NCBI RefSeq assembly: GCF_001499735.1
Contig: NZ_LN848257.1
Span: 4,256,667 to 4,296,983, forward strand
Length of the DNA: 40,317 bases
Origin: Thiocapsa sp. KS1
GTDB lineage: Bacteria; Pseudomonadota; Gammaproteobacteria; Chromatiales; Chromatiaceae
Reading direction: 5' to 3'
The notes under the pieces are model-generated. The model made no database searches and was not told the origin of the DNA. It saw nothing but the letters and a program-made list of their open reading frames with translations. The position numbers were made by a program, and so were the translations under genes. This document shows positions 16,502 through 24,670 of this stretch, in pieces (the first letter of the stretch is position 1; each line of letters starts with the position of its first letter).

Positions 16502-17245
16502 ATGAGCGACTGGGTAAAAGCGAAGGTAACGGGCAAGCATGCCTGGACGGACGGACTCTACAGTATGCAGTTCGACGGGCCGGTCGCTGACTTCAAGGCG
16601 GGGCAGTACATCAAGGTGGCCCTGGATATCGAAGGCGATCGTGTCGGACGACCCTACTCGCTGGTCAATCCGCCGCAGGAGCGTCCTGTGGAAATCTACT
16701 TCAACGAGGTCCCCGAGGGACCCTTGACACCCCGCCTCTCCGATCTGAATCCGGGCGACGAGGTCTGGCTGTCCGAGAAGCCGGGCGGGATCTTCACGCT
16801 CGACACCGTCGAGCCCGCGGAGACACTCTGGCTGCTCGCAACCGGTACGGCGCTCGGGGTTTATCTCTCGATCCTGCGCTCGCCCGAGCCTTGGGATCTG
16901 TTCGAGCGGGTGATTCTGGTTCACGGTGTGCGGCAGGCCACCGATCTCAGCTACGGCGAGACCCTCGCGGCGATCGCCGAGCGCCGGGGCGAGCGGTTCA
17001 AATTCGTGCCTGCGGTCAGTCGCGAGACGGTTCCCGGTGCGCTGTCCGGGCGCATCACCGACTTACTGACCAGCGGTGCCTTGGAATCGCACTTCGGAGC
17101 GGCCATCGACCGTCACACCAGCCATGTGATGCTGTGCGGCAACTCGGCCATGATCAAGGATGTGAAGGTCATTCTCGAAGAGCGTGGTCTGGCCCGCCAT
17201 AAGCGACATGCGCCCGGTCAGTACACGACGGAGCAGTACCACTGA
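16502..17245 (+). CDS. fpr: Ferredoxin--NADP+ reductase
   Basis: 247 residues (E. coli Fpr 248). ATG 16502 has AGGAG about 9 bases upstream. FAD-binding motif GRPYSLVNPPQ near residue 50, then FNEVPEGPLTPRL, a pyrophosphate/NADP-binding loop LLATGTALGVYLSIL, ILVHGVRQATDLSY, and the C-terminal HVMLCGNSAMIKDV. It moves electrons between NADPH and ferredoxin or flavodoxin in the cytoplasm. The C-terminus GQYTTEQYH resembles Fpr-type tails. Its TGA stop codon is the first three bases of repeat element A. Confidence 0.93.
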   Translation: MSDWVKAKVTGKHAWTDGLYSMQFDGPVADFKAGQYIKVALDIEGDRVGRPYSLVNPPQERPVEIYFNEVPEGPLTPRLSDLNPGDEVWLSEKPGGIFTLDTVEPAETLWLLATGTALGVYLSILRSPEPWDLFERVILVHGVRQATDLSYGETLAAIAERRGERFKFVPAVSRETVPGALSGRITDLLTSGALESHFGAAIDRHTSHVMLCGNSAMIKDVKVILEERGLARHKRHAPGQYTTEQYH

Positions 17246-17327
17246 GCCGCGTCCAGAGCGCGATGCTCATGTTCGAGTGAGCTCGACGTTTGGTGCATCC
17301 ATAGCCCCTTGTCGGGGACGCGGTTGA
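17243..17327. repeat. TIR element copy A
   Basis: 85 bases with ends TGAGCCGCGTCC and GGACGCGGTTGA. The first three bases are the fpr stop codon. The interior (GCTCGACGTTTGGTGCATCC) is shared with copy B at 32819-32902, with about 80% identity overall. Confidence 0.8.
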
Positions 17328-17381
17328 GTCTATTAGGGATGCCGATTCCTGAGATAGGAACCGATTTTTTCGACAAGCCGG

Positions 17382-18947
17382 ATGCCGATGGACACCTCTG
17401 GGACCACCCTCGAAAGCCTTGTCCGACTCTCGGCCGAGGTGACCGTTCGGTCGGCGCGTCGCGACAAGATCGGTCTGATCGCGGATCTGCTCGGTCGACT
17501 GGGCCGCGAGGAGACCGCGCTCGCCGCGAGCTATCTTGCCGGTGAGATCCCGCAAGGGCGCGTCGGTGTCGGGCCGGCGCAGGTGGATGCGCTCCGCGGT
17601 CTGGTCCCGGTCGAGCGGGGCCGTTTGACCCTCGGTGACCTGGATCGAACATTCGATGCCCTGATCGCCGTCAAGGGTGTCGGTGCGCAGGTACAGCGTC
17701 GAGCGCTGCTGCAGGGGCTGTTCGAGCAGGCCACCCGCGAGGAGCAGGGATTTCTTGCCCGCTTGATGCTCGGCGAGCTGCGTCAAGGGGCGGTCGAGGC
17801 CCTGGTGATGGAGGCGGTCGCACAGGCGGCCGGGCTGGATTCCGGACTGGTTCGGCGAGCCCTCATGCTGAGCGGCGACCCGGCGCGGGTGACGCGCACG
17901 GCCTTCGACTCCGGAGCCGCGGGGCTGCGCGGGATCGGTCTTGAGCTCTTTCGTCCGATCCTGCCGATGCTCGCCCAGCCCGCGGAGGATCTCGACGACG
18001 CGCTCGCCCGGCTCACGGCGCCCGCTCTTGAGTTCAAGCTCGACGGCGCCCGTGTGCAGGTCCACAAGCGCGGCGAGGAGGTGCGTGTCTACAGCCGCCA
18101 GGGCCATGAGGTGACCGCGGCGGTGCCCGAGATCCCCGAGCTGATCGCCCCCCTTCCTGTCGCCGATCTGGTGCTCGACGGCGAGGTGCTGGCGCTGCGT
18201 GCGGACGGGCGACCCCATCCCTTCCAGACCAGCATGCGCCGTTTCGGTCGGCGGCTCGACGTCGCGAGCCTGCGTGCCGAGCTGCCGCTGAGCGCCTTCT
18301 TTTTCGATTGCATCCAATGCGACGGGACACTTTTGATCGATGCCCCGGCACGCGAGCGTTTCGGCGCACTCGCCGCGGTGGTTCCGAATCGCGCGCTCAT
18401 CCCGCGGCTGCATCCGACGGACGCGGCCGAGGCCCGCGCCTTTCTGGAGCGGGCACTCGCCGCCGGTCACGAGGGGATCATGGCCAAGGATCCGGCGGCG
18501 CCCTATGCAGCCGGTGCGCGCGGTCGGCAGTGGCTCAAGATCAAGCCGACGCAGACGCTCGACCTGGTGGTTCTGGCGGCGGAATGGGGCAGCGGGCGGC
18601 GCAGCCGTTGGCTGAGCAATCTGCATCTGGGGGCACGCGACCCGGCGGGCGGCTTCGTGATGCTGGGCAAGACCTTCAAGGGTCTGACCGATGCGATGCT
18701 GATCTGGCAGACCGAACGCCTGAGCGCGCTCGCCGCGGCGCAGGAGGGTCAGGTGGTGCATGTGCGACCGGAGTTGGTCGTCGAGATCGCCTTCAACGAG
18801 CTTCAGGAGAGCCCGCAATATCCGGGCGGGCTCGCCTTGCGCTTCGCGCGCGTCAAGCGCCATCGCCCGGACAAGACCGCCAATCAGGCCGACGACATCG
18901 CGACGGTCCAAGCGATCTTTCGGCGGCAGGTCGCCTATTCATCTTGA
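17382..18947 (+). CDS. ATP-dependent DNA ligase (actinobacterial/archaeal type)
   Basis: 521 residues. The N-terminal DNA-binding domain spans about 1-200. The adenylation motif is LEFKLDGARVQVHKRG with the AMP-accepting Lys219. Motif III FFFDCIQCDG, motif IV EGIMAKDPAAPY and motif V RQWLKIKPTQ follow, and then an OB-fold domain (VMLGKTFKGLTDAML; VEIAFNELQESP). It would seal nicks with ATP, in addition to the NAD-dependent LigA expected elsewhere in the genome. The start is ATG 17382 or 17388; neither has a strong ribosome-binding site. This full-length type with a DNA_ligase_A_N-like domain is known mainly from archaea and actinobacteria and scattered proteobacteria. No Ku or LigD genes are adjacent. 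Confidence 0.9.
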   Translation: MPMDTSGTTLESLVRLSAEVTVRSARRDKIGLIADLLGRLGREETALAASYLAGEIPQGRVGVGPAQVDALRGLVPVERGRLTLGDLDRTFDALIAVKGVGAQVQRRALLQGLFEQATREEQGFLARLMLGELRQGAVEALVMEAVAQAAGLDSGLVRRALMLSGDPARVTRTAFDSGAAGLRGIGLELFRPILPMLAQPAEDLDDALARLTAPALEFKLDGARVQVHKRGEEVRVYSRQGHEVTAAVPEIPELIAPLPVADLVLDGEVLALRADGRPHPFQTSMRRFGRRLDVASLRAELPLSAFFFDCIQCDGTLLIDAPARERFGALAAVVPNRALIPRLHPTDAAEARAFLERALAAGHEGIMAKDPAAPYAAGARGRQWLKIKPTQTLDLVVLAAEWGSGRRSRWLSNLHLGARDPAGGFVMLGKTFKGLTDAMLIWQTERLSALAAAQEGQVVHVRPELVVEIAFNELQESPQYPGGLALRFARVKRHRPDKTANQADDIATVQAIFRRQVAYSS

Positions 18948-18964
18948 GGCGATACGACCTGTAA

Positions 18965-18982
18965 GGGCGACTTTAGTCGCCC
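18965..18982. repeat. Hairpin GGGCGACT-TT-AGTCGCCC after the ligase gene
   Basis: A perfect 8-bp stem with a 2-base loop, 17 bases after the ligase stop. There is no T-tract, so it is more likely a 3' repeat or transcript-stabilising hairpin than a terminator. The rest of the gap to 19144 carries ATTGTCGTTGTCG and CGATTACGAAAACGAAAACG, relatives of the motif at 32704. Confidence 0.5.
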
Positions 18983-19143
18983 GATAGCAGCCATCTGCCG
19001 TCGCGCCGCTTATCCCGGGACATCGCTGTTTGCGCAGTGTAGAGCGTCCGAGATCATTGTCGTTGTCGGCGATCGATACGACCGCGATTACGAAAACGAA
19101 AACGAACGGTATCGACACATCTGCCGTGCTGCACTAAATCCAA

Positions 19144-20718
19144 ATGCTGACTCCGGTAACCATGACGAATCCAATCTGCCGACATCTGGTGCTCGTTCTC
19201 GGGGATCAGCTCGACGCCGGGGCTGCGGCCTTGCGCGACCTGGATCCGGCACTTGATCGGGTCTGGATGTGCGAGGCGGTCGAGGAGTCGACCCATGTAC
19301 CGTCCCACAAGACGCGGATCCTGCTGTTTCTGTCCGCGATGCGGCACTTTCGCGACGACTTGGAGGCCGAGGGGATCCGCGTCCATTATCGGGCGCTCGA
19401 TGTCGAGGCGGATCCGTCGCTCGCTGCCGGTCTCGCTGCGGCGATCCGGATCCTGCGCCCGGAGCGTTTGATCCTGACCGAGCCGGGGGAGCATCGCGTT
19501 CTCACGGCCTTGCAGGGCGTCGCCGAAGCCAGTGCAGTGCCGCTCGAGATCCGCCCGGACGAGCACTTCATCTGCTCTCGAGCCGAGTTCGATCGCTGGG
19601 CGGCCGGTCGCAAAGGGCTTCGCTTGGAGCACTTCTACCGCCATCTGCGCAAGCGAGAAGGTGTCCTGATGGAAGGCTCGGCGGATGCCGCGCAACCCGT
19701 CGGCGGTCAGTGGAACCTGGATCAAGAGAATCGCAAGGCGTTCGGTCGGCAGGGTCCGGGCATGGTGCCTGAACCGATCGGGTTTCCACCCGACACCATC
19801 ACGCGGGACCTGATCGCACTGATCCAGCAGCGCTTCCCGAATGCACCGGGCACCTTGAAACACTTCGACTGGCCGGTGACCGCGGCCCAAGCCCGCGAGG
19901 CGCTCGACGACTTCATCCGCAACCGACTTGCCGCTTTCGGCCCCTGGCAAGACGCCATGTGGACCGGCGAGCCCTATCTCTATCACGCTCGGATCTCGGC
20001 CGCCCTCAATCTCAAGCTGCTTGATCCGCGTACCGCGATCGATGCCGCGATCGCAGCCTTCGAGGCGAACCAGGCGCCGCTTGCCTCGGTCGAAGGCTTC
20101 GTCCGCCAGATCCTCGGCTGGCGTGAATATGTGCGCGGGATCTATTGGCGCGAGGGGCCGGTCTATCTGGAGTCGAATGTCCTGGAGGCACACCGCCCGC
20201 TCCCGAATTTTTACTGGACCGGACAGACCGACTACGCTTGTCTCGAAGCGTCGATCGGACAGGTGCTCGAATACGGTTACGGCCACCATATTCAACGCCT
20301 GATGGTGACCGGGCTATTCTCGCTCCTGCTCGGGGTCGAGCCGCGCGAGGTCCATGCCTGGTACCTGGCGATGTTCGTCGATGCCGTCGAATGGGTCGAG
20401 GCGCCCAACGTGATCGGGATGAGCCAGTTCGCCGACGGTGGGCTGTTGGCCTCCAAGCCCTATGTCGCGACCGGCCAATACATCGAACGGATGAGCAACT
20501 ATTGTCGGCACTGCCGCTATGATCCGAAGGAGGCCGTCGGTGAGAGCGCCTGTCCATTCACGACGCTCTACTGGGATTTTCTCGATCGGCACCGGGATCG
20601 GTTCGCCAGCCATCCGCGCACGGCGTTGCAGTGGCGGAATCTCGCGCGAATGGATCCCGAGCGCCTCGGCGCGATTCGTCGGCGGGCGGAGGCGCTTCGC
20701 GGCGATTTGGCGACGTGA
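19144..20718 (+). CDS. FeS-containing (6-4) photolyase-like protein (FeS-BCP/PhrB family)
   Basis: 524 residues. The N-terminal photolyase-related alpha/beta domain opens with RHLVLVLGDQLDAGAAALRD. The helical FAD domain includes SVEGFVRQILGWREYVRGIY, YGYGHHIQRLMVTGLFSLL and DAVEWVEAPNVIGMSQFADG. Four cysteines fit the [4Fe-4S] ligands of Agrobacterium PhrB: Cys366 (DYACLE), Cys454 and Cys457 (NYCRHCRY), Cys470 (SACPF). Their spacing of 88, 3 and 13 is the same as Cys350/438/441/454 in PhrB. It probably repairs (6-4) photoproducts using light. The start is ATG 19144 or 19162; no clear ribosome-binding site decides it. The FAD oxidoreductase gene follows on the same strand. Confidence 0.93.
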   Translation: MLTPVTMTNPICRHLVLVLGDQLDAGAAALRDLDPALDRVWMCEAVEESTHVPSHKTRILLFLSAMRHFRDDLEAEGIRVHYRALDVEADPSLAAGLAAAIRILRPERLILTEPGEHRVLTALQGVAEASAVPLEIRPDEHFICSRAEFDRWAAGRKGLRLEHFYRHLRKREGVLMEGSADAAQPVGGQWNLDQENRKAFGRQGPGMVPEPIGFPPDTITRDLIALIQQRFPNAPGTLKHFDWPVTAAQAREALDDFIRNRLAAFGPWQDAMWTGEPYLYHARISAALNLKLLDPRTAIDAAIAAFEANQAPLASVEGFVRQILGWREYVRGIYWREGPVYLESNVLEAHRPLPNFYWTGQTDYACLEASIGQVLEYGYGHHIQRLMVTGLFSLLLGVEPREVHAWYLAMFVDAVEWVEAPNVIGMSQFADGGLLASKPYVATGQYIERMSNYCRHCRYDPKEAVGESACPFTTLYWDFLDRHRDRFASHPRTALQWRNLARMDPERLGAIRRRAEALRGDLAT

Positions 20719-20769
20719 GGGGGCGGTTGAGGGTGGAGGAGCTGTCAGTCTTCTGCTATCAGCTATCAC

Positions 20770-20855
20770 TTAAACCGCATCTCTACCGTCGATGCAGATG
20801 GCCCCGAGACCAAGCCAGACTGAACACAGCCCATATCACTCCGGACGCGGTTTAA
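20770..20855. repeat. TIR element copy E
   Basis: 86 bases with ends TTAAACCGCAT and GGACGCGGTTTAA. It ends two bases before the ATG of the FAD oxidoreductase. Its reverse complement aligns with copy F (shared AGTG, GGTCTCGGG and CATCTG blocks). Confidence 0.8.
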
Positions 20856-20857
20856 CC

Positions 20858-22180
20858 ATGAGCACAGACGTCATTATCATCGGTGCCGGTCTCTCCGGAC
20901 TGGCTTGTGCCGTAACGCTGCGCGAGCGGGGTTTCGAGCCCCTGCTGATCGAGGCGTCGGACGCCCCCGGCGGGCGGGTGCGCACCGATCGACGTGACGG
21001 CTTTCTCCTGGATCGCGGCTTCCAGGTGTTGCAGACCTGGTATCCGGAGGCACAGCGATTCTTCGACTATGCGCGCCTGGATCTGCGTCCCTTCTATCCG
21101 GGGGCGCTGGTCCACACGCAGGGGCAGCTGCATCGTGTCAGCGATATCTGGCGCCGTCCGACACGTCTGCCCGAGATGCTGGTCTCGCCGGTGGGAAGCC
21201 TCGGCGACAAGCTGAGACTCCTCGCGCTGCGTCGACGCTGTCTCTCCGGGGATCTCGAAGCGCTCTATTCGCGTCCGGAGCGCGAGGCCTTGAGCCTGCT
21301 GCGCGAGCTGGGTTTCTCCGCGCGCATGATCGAGCGCTTCTTCAAGCCCTTCTTCAGCGGCGTCTTCTTCGAGCCCGGGTTGGGCGTGTCTTCGCGCGCC
21401 TTCGAGTTCGTGTTTCGTGCCTTTGCGCTGGGCGATACGGCCCTGCCGGCGCGCGGGATGGGCGAGCTTCCGGCACAGCTCGCGCAGCATCTGCCGCGTG
21501 ACTCCATCCGCACAGGTGCGCGCGTGGAGCGCATCCTGGACCAACAGGTTCTGCTCGACACGGGCGAGCGGCTGCGGGCGGGCACTATCGTCCTGGCGAC
21601 CGAGGGCAACGAGACGGCACGTCTCCTGGGTCGCTCGCATAGCGCGGCGGTGGCGGGGCGCGGAACCACCTGTGTTTATTTCGCGGCGAGCGCGCCGCCG
21701 ATCGAAGGTCCGTATCTCGTGATCAACGGCGAGGGGCGAGGGCGGATCAACAGCCTGCTGTGTCCGAGCAATCTGTCGGATCAGTATGCCCCGCGGGGCG
21801 AGAGCCTCATCGCGGTCAACGTGCATGGTGCGGAGCACAACCCGGATGCGCTCGAAACCGATCTGCGGCGCGAGCTGCTCGGCTGGTTCGGCGACCAGGT
21901 TCTCGGCTGGACGCGTTTGGCGGTGTATCGGCTGCCGCGTGCCTTGCCGGTTCAGTCGCCGCCTGTTCCCTATCCGGGCACGGTGCGGCTGCGCCAATCC
22001 AATTGGCTCTGGACCTGCGGGGAGTATCGATCGGCGCCATCGATCCAGTGGGCGCTGCATTCCGGGCGTCGTGCGGGGGAGGAGATTGCGGGCAGCCAGC
22101 TCGGCAGTTGCGAAGAAGACGCGCTCGGGCGGCCGGACGCCGGTCCGCGCACGACGCGCCTGCCTTCCACCGATCCCTGA
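20858..22180 (+). CDS. FAD-dependent amine oxidase/phytoene desaturase-like oxidoreductase
   Basis: 440 residues from ATG 20858. The N-terminal dinucleotide motif is TDVIIIGAGLSGLACAVTLR, followed by EASDAPGGRVRTDRRDGFLL, the GG-doublet region of the amine oxidase/carotenoid desaturase superfamily. The C-terminal FAD motif is WTCGEYRSAPSIQWALHSGR. Substrate unknown. Relatives frequently sit beside photolyase-family genes, and here it follows one by 139 bases. The start lies immediately after element E, so any ribosome-binding site must come from the repeat (GGACGCGGTTTAACC), where none is strong. The tail after residue 415 is rich in Arg/Pro and probably disordered. Confidence 0.87.
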   Translation: MSTDVIIIGAGLSGLACAVTLRERGFEPLLIEASDAPGGRVRTDRRDGFLLDRGFQVLQTWYPEAQRFFDYARLDLRPFYPGALVHTQGQLHRVSDIWRRPTRLPEMLVSPVGSLGDKLRLLALRRRCLSGDLEALYSRPEREALSLLRELGFSARMIERFFKPFFSGVFFEPGLGVSSRAFEFVFRAFALGDTALPARGMGELPAQLAQHLPRDSIRTGARVERILDQQVLLDTGERLRAGTIVLATEGNETARLLGRSHSAAVAGRGTTCVYFAASAPPIEGPYLVINGEGRGRINSLLCPSNLSDQYAPRGESLIAVNVHGAEHNPDALETDLRRELLGWFGDQVLGWTRLAVYRLPRALPVQSPPVPYPGTVRLRQSNWLWTCGEYRSAPSIQWALHSGRRAGEEIAGSQLGSCEEDALGRPDAGPRTTRLPSTDP

Positions 22181-22382
22181 CCGATCCCCGAGCGGCCGCG
22201 TCCCTCGGTCCCGCGTGCGGGACTCGTCGTGCTGCCCGAATCCGCCCGGACGGGTTCAGACCCTACCGAAAGAAGGGCTTCTGTCGGGGAGAAAACCCAA
22301 GATCCTGAACGGGTTGCACCGATTGGGCGGATCTCCTATCGTAGCCGTCCACGAGAACAATCATCCACCTGGAGTTTGGAGT

Positions 22383-23036
22383 ATGAGCTCTCCCTTTCTG
22401 CGTGCGCTGGCTCTTTCCCTCGCTTTTTCGGGTACCCTGGCCGTCACCCCTTCGGTCCTTGCCAGCACCTCCGATGCGGAGGCCGAGCCGGATCTGGATC
22501 TCGGTCAACGCCTGCATCGCCAGTGTGCGCTCTGCCACGGTCAGTACTCGCAGGGCATCCTCGGTGGAAAGTATCCGCGTCTCGCCGGTTTGCCCGACTA
22601 TTATCTGGTCAAGAGCCTGACCGACTATCGCGACGGCGTGCGCGAGCATGCGGCCATGACGGTGGTCGGCGGCCTGCGCACCTTGTCGGACTCCGATTTG
22701 GCAAGCCTGTCCGCCTATATCGCGAGCATCGATCTGGATGCCGTCCATCCGCTCGATGTCCCAACCCCGGAAGGTGCGGATGTCGAGAACGGCGAGGAGA
22801 TCTATCAGAGCGACTGCAAGACCTGTCACGGACGCGCTGCCGAAGGCAACAAGCGCAAGGAAAGCCCCAAGCTTGCCGGCCAGTACGACGGTTATCTCCT
22901 GCGCCAGATCGAGAAGTTCAAGGCAGGCAAGCGGATGCACGCCAATGATCCGGACGACGAGACCTTCGTGGACTACAGCGATCAGGACATCCTCGATATC
23001 ATCGGCTTCGTGACCACGGTCGACGACAAGAACTGA
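22383..23036 (+). CDS. Di-haem cytochrome c4
   Basis: 217 residues. Signal peptide MSSPFLRALALSLAFSGTLA...VLAS. Two class I c-type domains carry haem motifs RQCALCHGQYSQG near residue 50 and SDCKTCHGRAAEGNK near 145. The pattern KYPRLAGLPDYYLVKSLTDY and SPKLAGQYDGYLLRQIEKFK (xLAGQ...YLxxQL) is characteristic of c4, and Met ligands are probable in EHAAMTVV and KRMHAND. It is a periplasmic electron carrier between bc1 or sulfur-oxidising dehydrogenases and terminal oxidases or the photosynthetic reaction centre. TTTGGAGT precedes the ATG. A DUF302 gene follows 45 bases later, probably in the same transcript. Confidence 0.92.
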   Translation: MSSPFLRALALSLAFSGTLAVTPSVLASTSDAEAEPDLDLGQRLHRQCALCHGQYSQGILGGKYPRLAGLPDYYLVKSLTDYRDGVREHAAMTVVGGLRTLSDSDLASLSAYIASIDLDAVHPLDVPTPEGADVENGEEIYQSDCKTCHGRAAEGNKRKESPKLAGQYDGYLLRQIEKFKAGKRMHANDPDDETFVDYSDQDILDIIGFVTTVDDKN

Positions 23037-23081
23037 GCGCCGAGTCGAGCACACTCATAACAATATCTCGAGGATTCAAGA

Positions 23082-23588
23082 ATGAAACACCTGAGCCTTG
23101 TCGTTGCACTCGCCTTCCTGACGTCTCTGCCGCTGATGGCGGCCGAGGACGCGTCCCCCGAGATCCGCGTGTCGGACGTCGAGCATACCGTGCTCAAGGT
23201 CGGGCTGGCGCCCGGCGTCACCGCCGATGCCGCGGGCGAGGCGATGTTGTCGAAGGCGGTCGAGCTCAATATGCGCCTGGTCGCGCATCTCAACGTCGGG
23301 CAGGAGGTCGGAAATCGCGGCATCGAGTCGATGCGCTTGGAGATCTTCGAGTTCTGCAATCCGGAAGACGCGGTCAAGATGGCGCGATTCAACACCATCT
23401 TCGCGGCCTACATGCCGTGCAGCATCGCGCTTGTCGAGGACAACGACGGCCGGATCTGGCTGCAGATGCTCAACCTGGATATGCTGATCAGCGCCTACGA
23501 TCTGCCGCCCGAGCTTCAGGCTCTGGCTCTCGGGATCAACGGTCAGATGCTCGACATCATTACTGCCGGCGCCACCGGGGAGTTCTGA
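23082..23588 (+). CDS. Periplasmic DUF302 protein
   Basis: 168 residues. Signal peptide MKHLSLVVALAFLTSLPLMA-AED, then the DUF302 core: LNMRLVAHLNVGQEVGN, RLEIFEFCNPEDAVKMARFN, AAYMPCSIALVEDNDGRIWL. DUF302 is a small alpha/beta fold often encoded beside c-type cytochromes and sulfur-oxidation proteins. The two cysteines (FEFC, YMPC) are typical of this group. The biochemical role is not known; because it is coupled to cytochrome c4, a redox-related periplasmic role is inferred. Confidence 0.88.
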   Translation: MKHLSLVVALAFLTSLPLMAAEDASPEIRVSDVEHTVLKVGLAPGVTADAAGEAMLSKAVELNMRLVAHLNVGQEVGNRGIESMRLEIFEFCNPEDAVKMARFNTIFAAYMPCSIALVEDNDGRIWLQMLNLDMLISAYDLPPELQALALGINGQMLDIITAGATGEF

Positions 23589-23655
23589 TCCGCCACCCGT
23601 CGGGCCAGGGCGACCTGGCTCGACAGCACACCCAAATCCATAGGTCGGGCCGTAG

Positions 23656-23776
23656 GTCGGATTAGCGAAAGCGTAATCCGACATGCAACCTTCGAGCAGG
23701 TCGCAAACGTCGGGTTACGGTGCGCATCGAGCTTGTCAGGCAGCATTCGAGGGGTGCCGGCGCGCCTAACCCGACC
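23656..23776. repeat. Two REP-like inverted repeats (GTCGGATTA...TAATCCGAC; GTCGGGTTA...TAACCCGAC)
   Basis: First unit 23656-23682: GTCGGATTA-GCGAAAGCG-TAATCCGAC. Second unit 23711-23776: GTCGGGTTACG and CCTAACCCGAC around a 45-base centre. These fill the gap between the convergent DUF302 and PAP2 genes; no intrinsic terminator with a T-tract is visible. Confidence 0.7.
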
Positions 23777-23810
23777 TACGGCGCCTGTCCACCCTACGCT
23801 GCGTCGACGG

Positions 23811-24662
23811 TTATCCTCGTCGATAGGCGAGCCAAGGTCGAAGCAGATACTGCACCGCCGCGACCCCCGACGCGAGAATGCCAAGGACGGCCAAAGGCGT
23901 CGCCGCCGCGGTATATCCCGCATCGTCGAAGAGCAGGGTGACCGCTAGGATCACGGCCAAGCTCGCGACGGCCACATGAACCCATAGATTCGTCGCCGGC
24001 CCCGGCCACCGGGCTGCGAGCAGGGCACCGAGCCAGGCCGCGAGTGCCCCGCCGAACAGACCGGCCGCCACGTCGACCGGCCAGTGCACCCCGACCGCCA
24101 CTCGGCTCAACCCGGCCAGCACGGCCAGCGCCAGGAACAGCGCACGCAGCGCCGTCCAGCGCGTGTAGTAGATCAAGACCCCGAAAAAGACCGCGGCCGT
24201 CACGCTGTGACCGGACGGAAAGCTCGCGCGGGTATGGCTCGGTCCGATGAGATTGAAGGCATCGGCTGCGAGCACGCCCGGCGGGCGCGTGGTATCGAAC
24301 AGCGCCTTGAAGCCTCGGCTGTAGGCGGCCGCGATGAGAGCGGCCAGGATCAAAGCCCAGAAGATCCTCGGGTAGCGCAGCGCGAAGAGGAGCGCCAAGG
24401 CGAAGGGGACACGCTCGTCGCCGAGCACCGTCAGACACTGCCAGAGCCAGTCCGGATAGGCCGCCGCGGCGGTGTTGATCCGGATGAATCCGGCGTCGTA
24501 TCCGACGGCGAGATAGAGCGTCAGGCCGACGATCAGGCAGACCCTGGCCCACCCCGACAACCAGGCCGTGCCGCTCGGCGAGGTGGGTGAGGTTCGAGCG
24601 ATCCCCGTCTCCAAGCACTTGCGAAGGTCCTGCGTCCAGAATGTGACGAAATCGGCGTGCAT
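23811..24662 (-). CDS. PAP2-family membrane phosphatase
   Basis: 283 residues, six or more membrane helices. The phosphatase signature is complete: KALFDTTRPPGV (KxxxxxxRP), SFPSGHSVTAAVFFG (PSGH), and SRVAVGVHWPVDVAAG (SRxxxxxHxxxD). PAP2 membrane enzymes remove phosphate from lipid A, undecaprenyl pyrophosphate or phosphatidate. It starts 8 bases after the ArnT-like stop and is the last gene of an operon with two polyisoprenyl-dependent glycosyltransferases. I infer a role in lipid A dephosphorylation or recycling of the undecaprenyl carrier. The C-terminus extends into three further hydrophobic stretches beyond the core. Confidence 0.9.
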   Translation of the reverse strand: MHADFVTFWTQDLRKCLETGIARTSPTSPSGTAWLSGWARVCLIVGLTLYLAVGYDAGFIRINTAAAAYPDWLWQCLTVLGDERVPFALALLFALRYPRIFWALILAALIAAAYSRGFKALFDTTRPPGVLAADAFNLIGPSHTRASFPSGHSVTAAVFFGVLIYYTRWTALRALFLALAVLAGLSRVAVGVHWPVDVAAGLFGGALAAWLGALLAARWPGPATNLWVHVAVASLAVILAVTLLFDDAGYTAAATPLAVLGILASGVAAVQYLLRPWLAYRRG

Positions 24663-24670
24663 GGTTGTCG

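Noticed and set aside
17169-18911. Minus-strand frame of about 580 codons opposite the DNA ligase
   Set aside because: Antisense shadow; the ligase motifs on the plus strand are complete.
20852-22060. Minus-strand frame of about 400 codons opposite the FAD oxidoreductase
   Set aside because: Antisense shadow; no motifs and no start signals.
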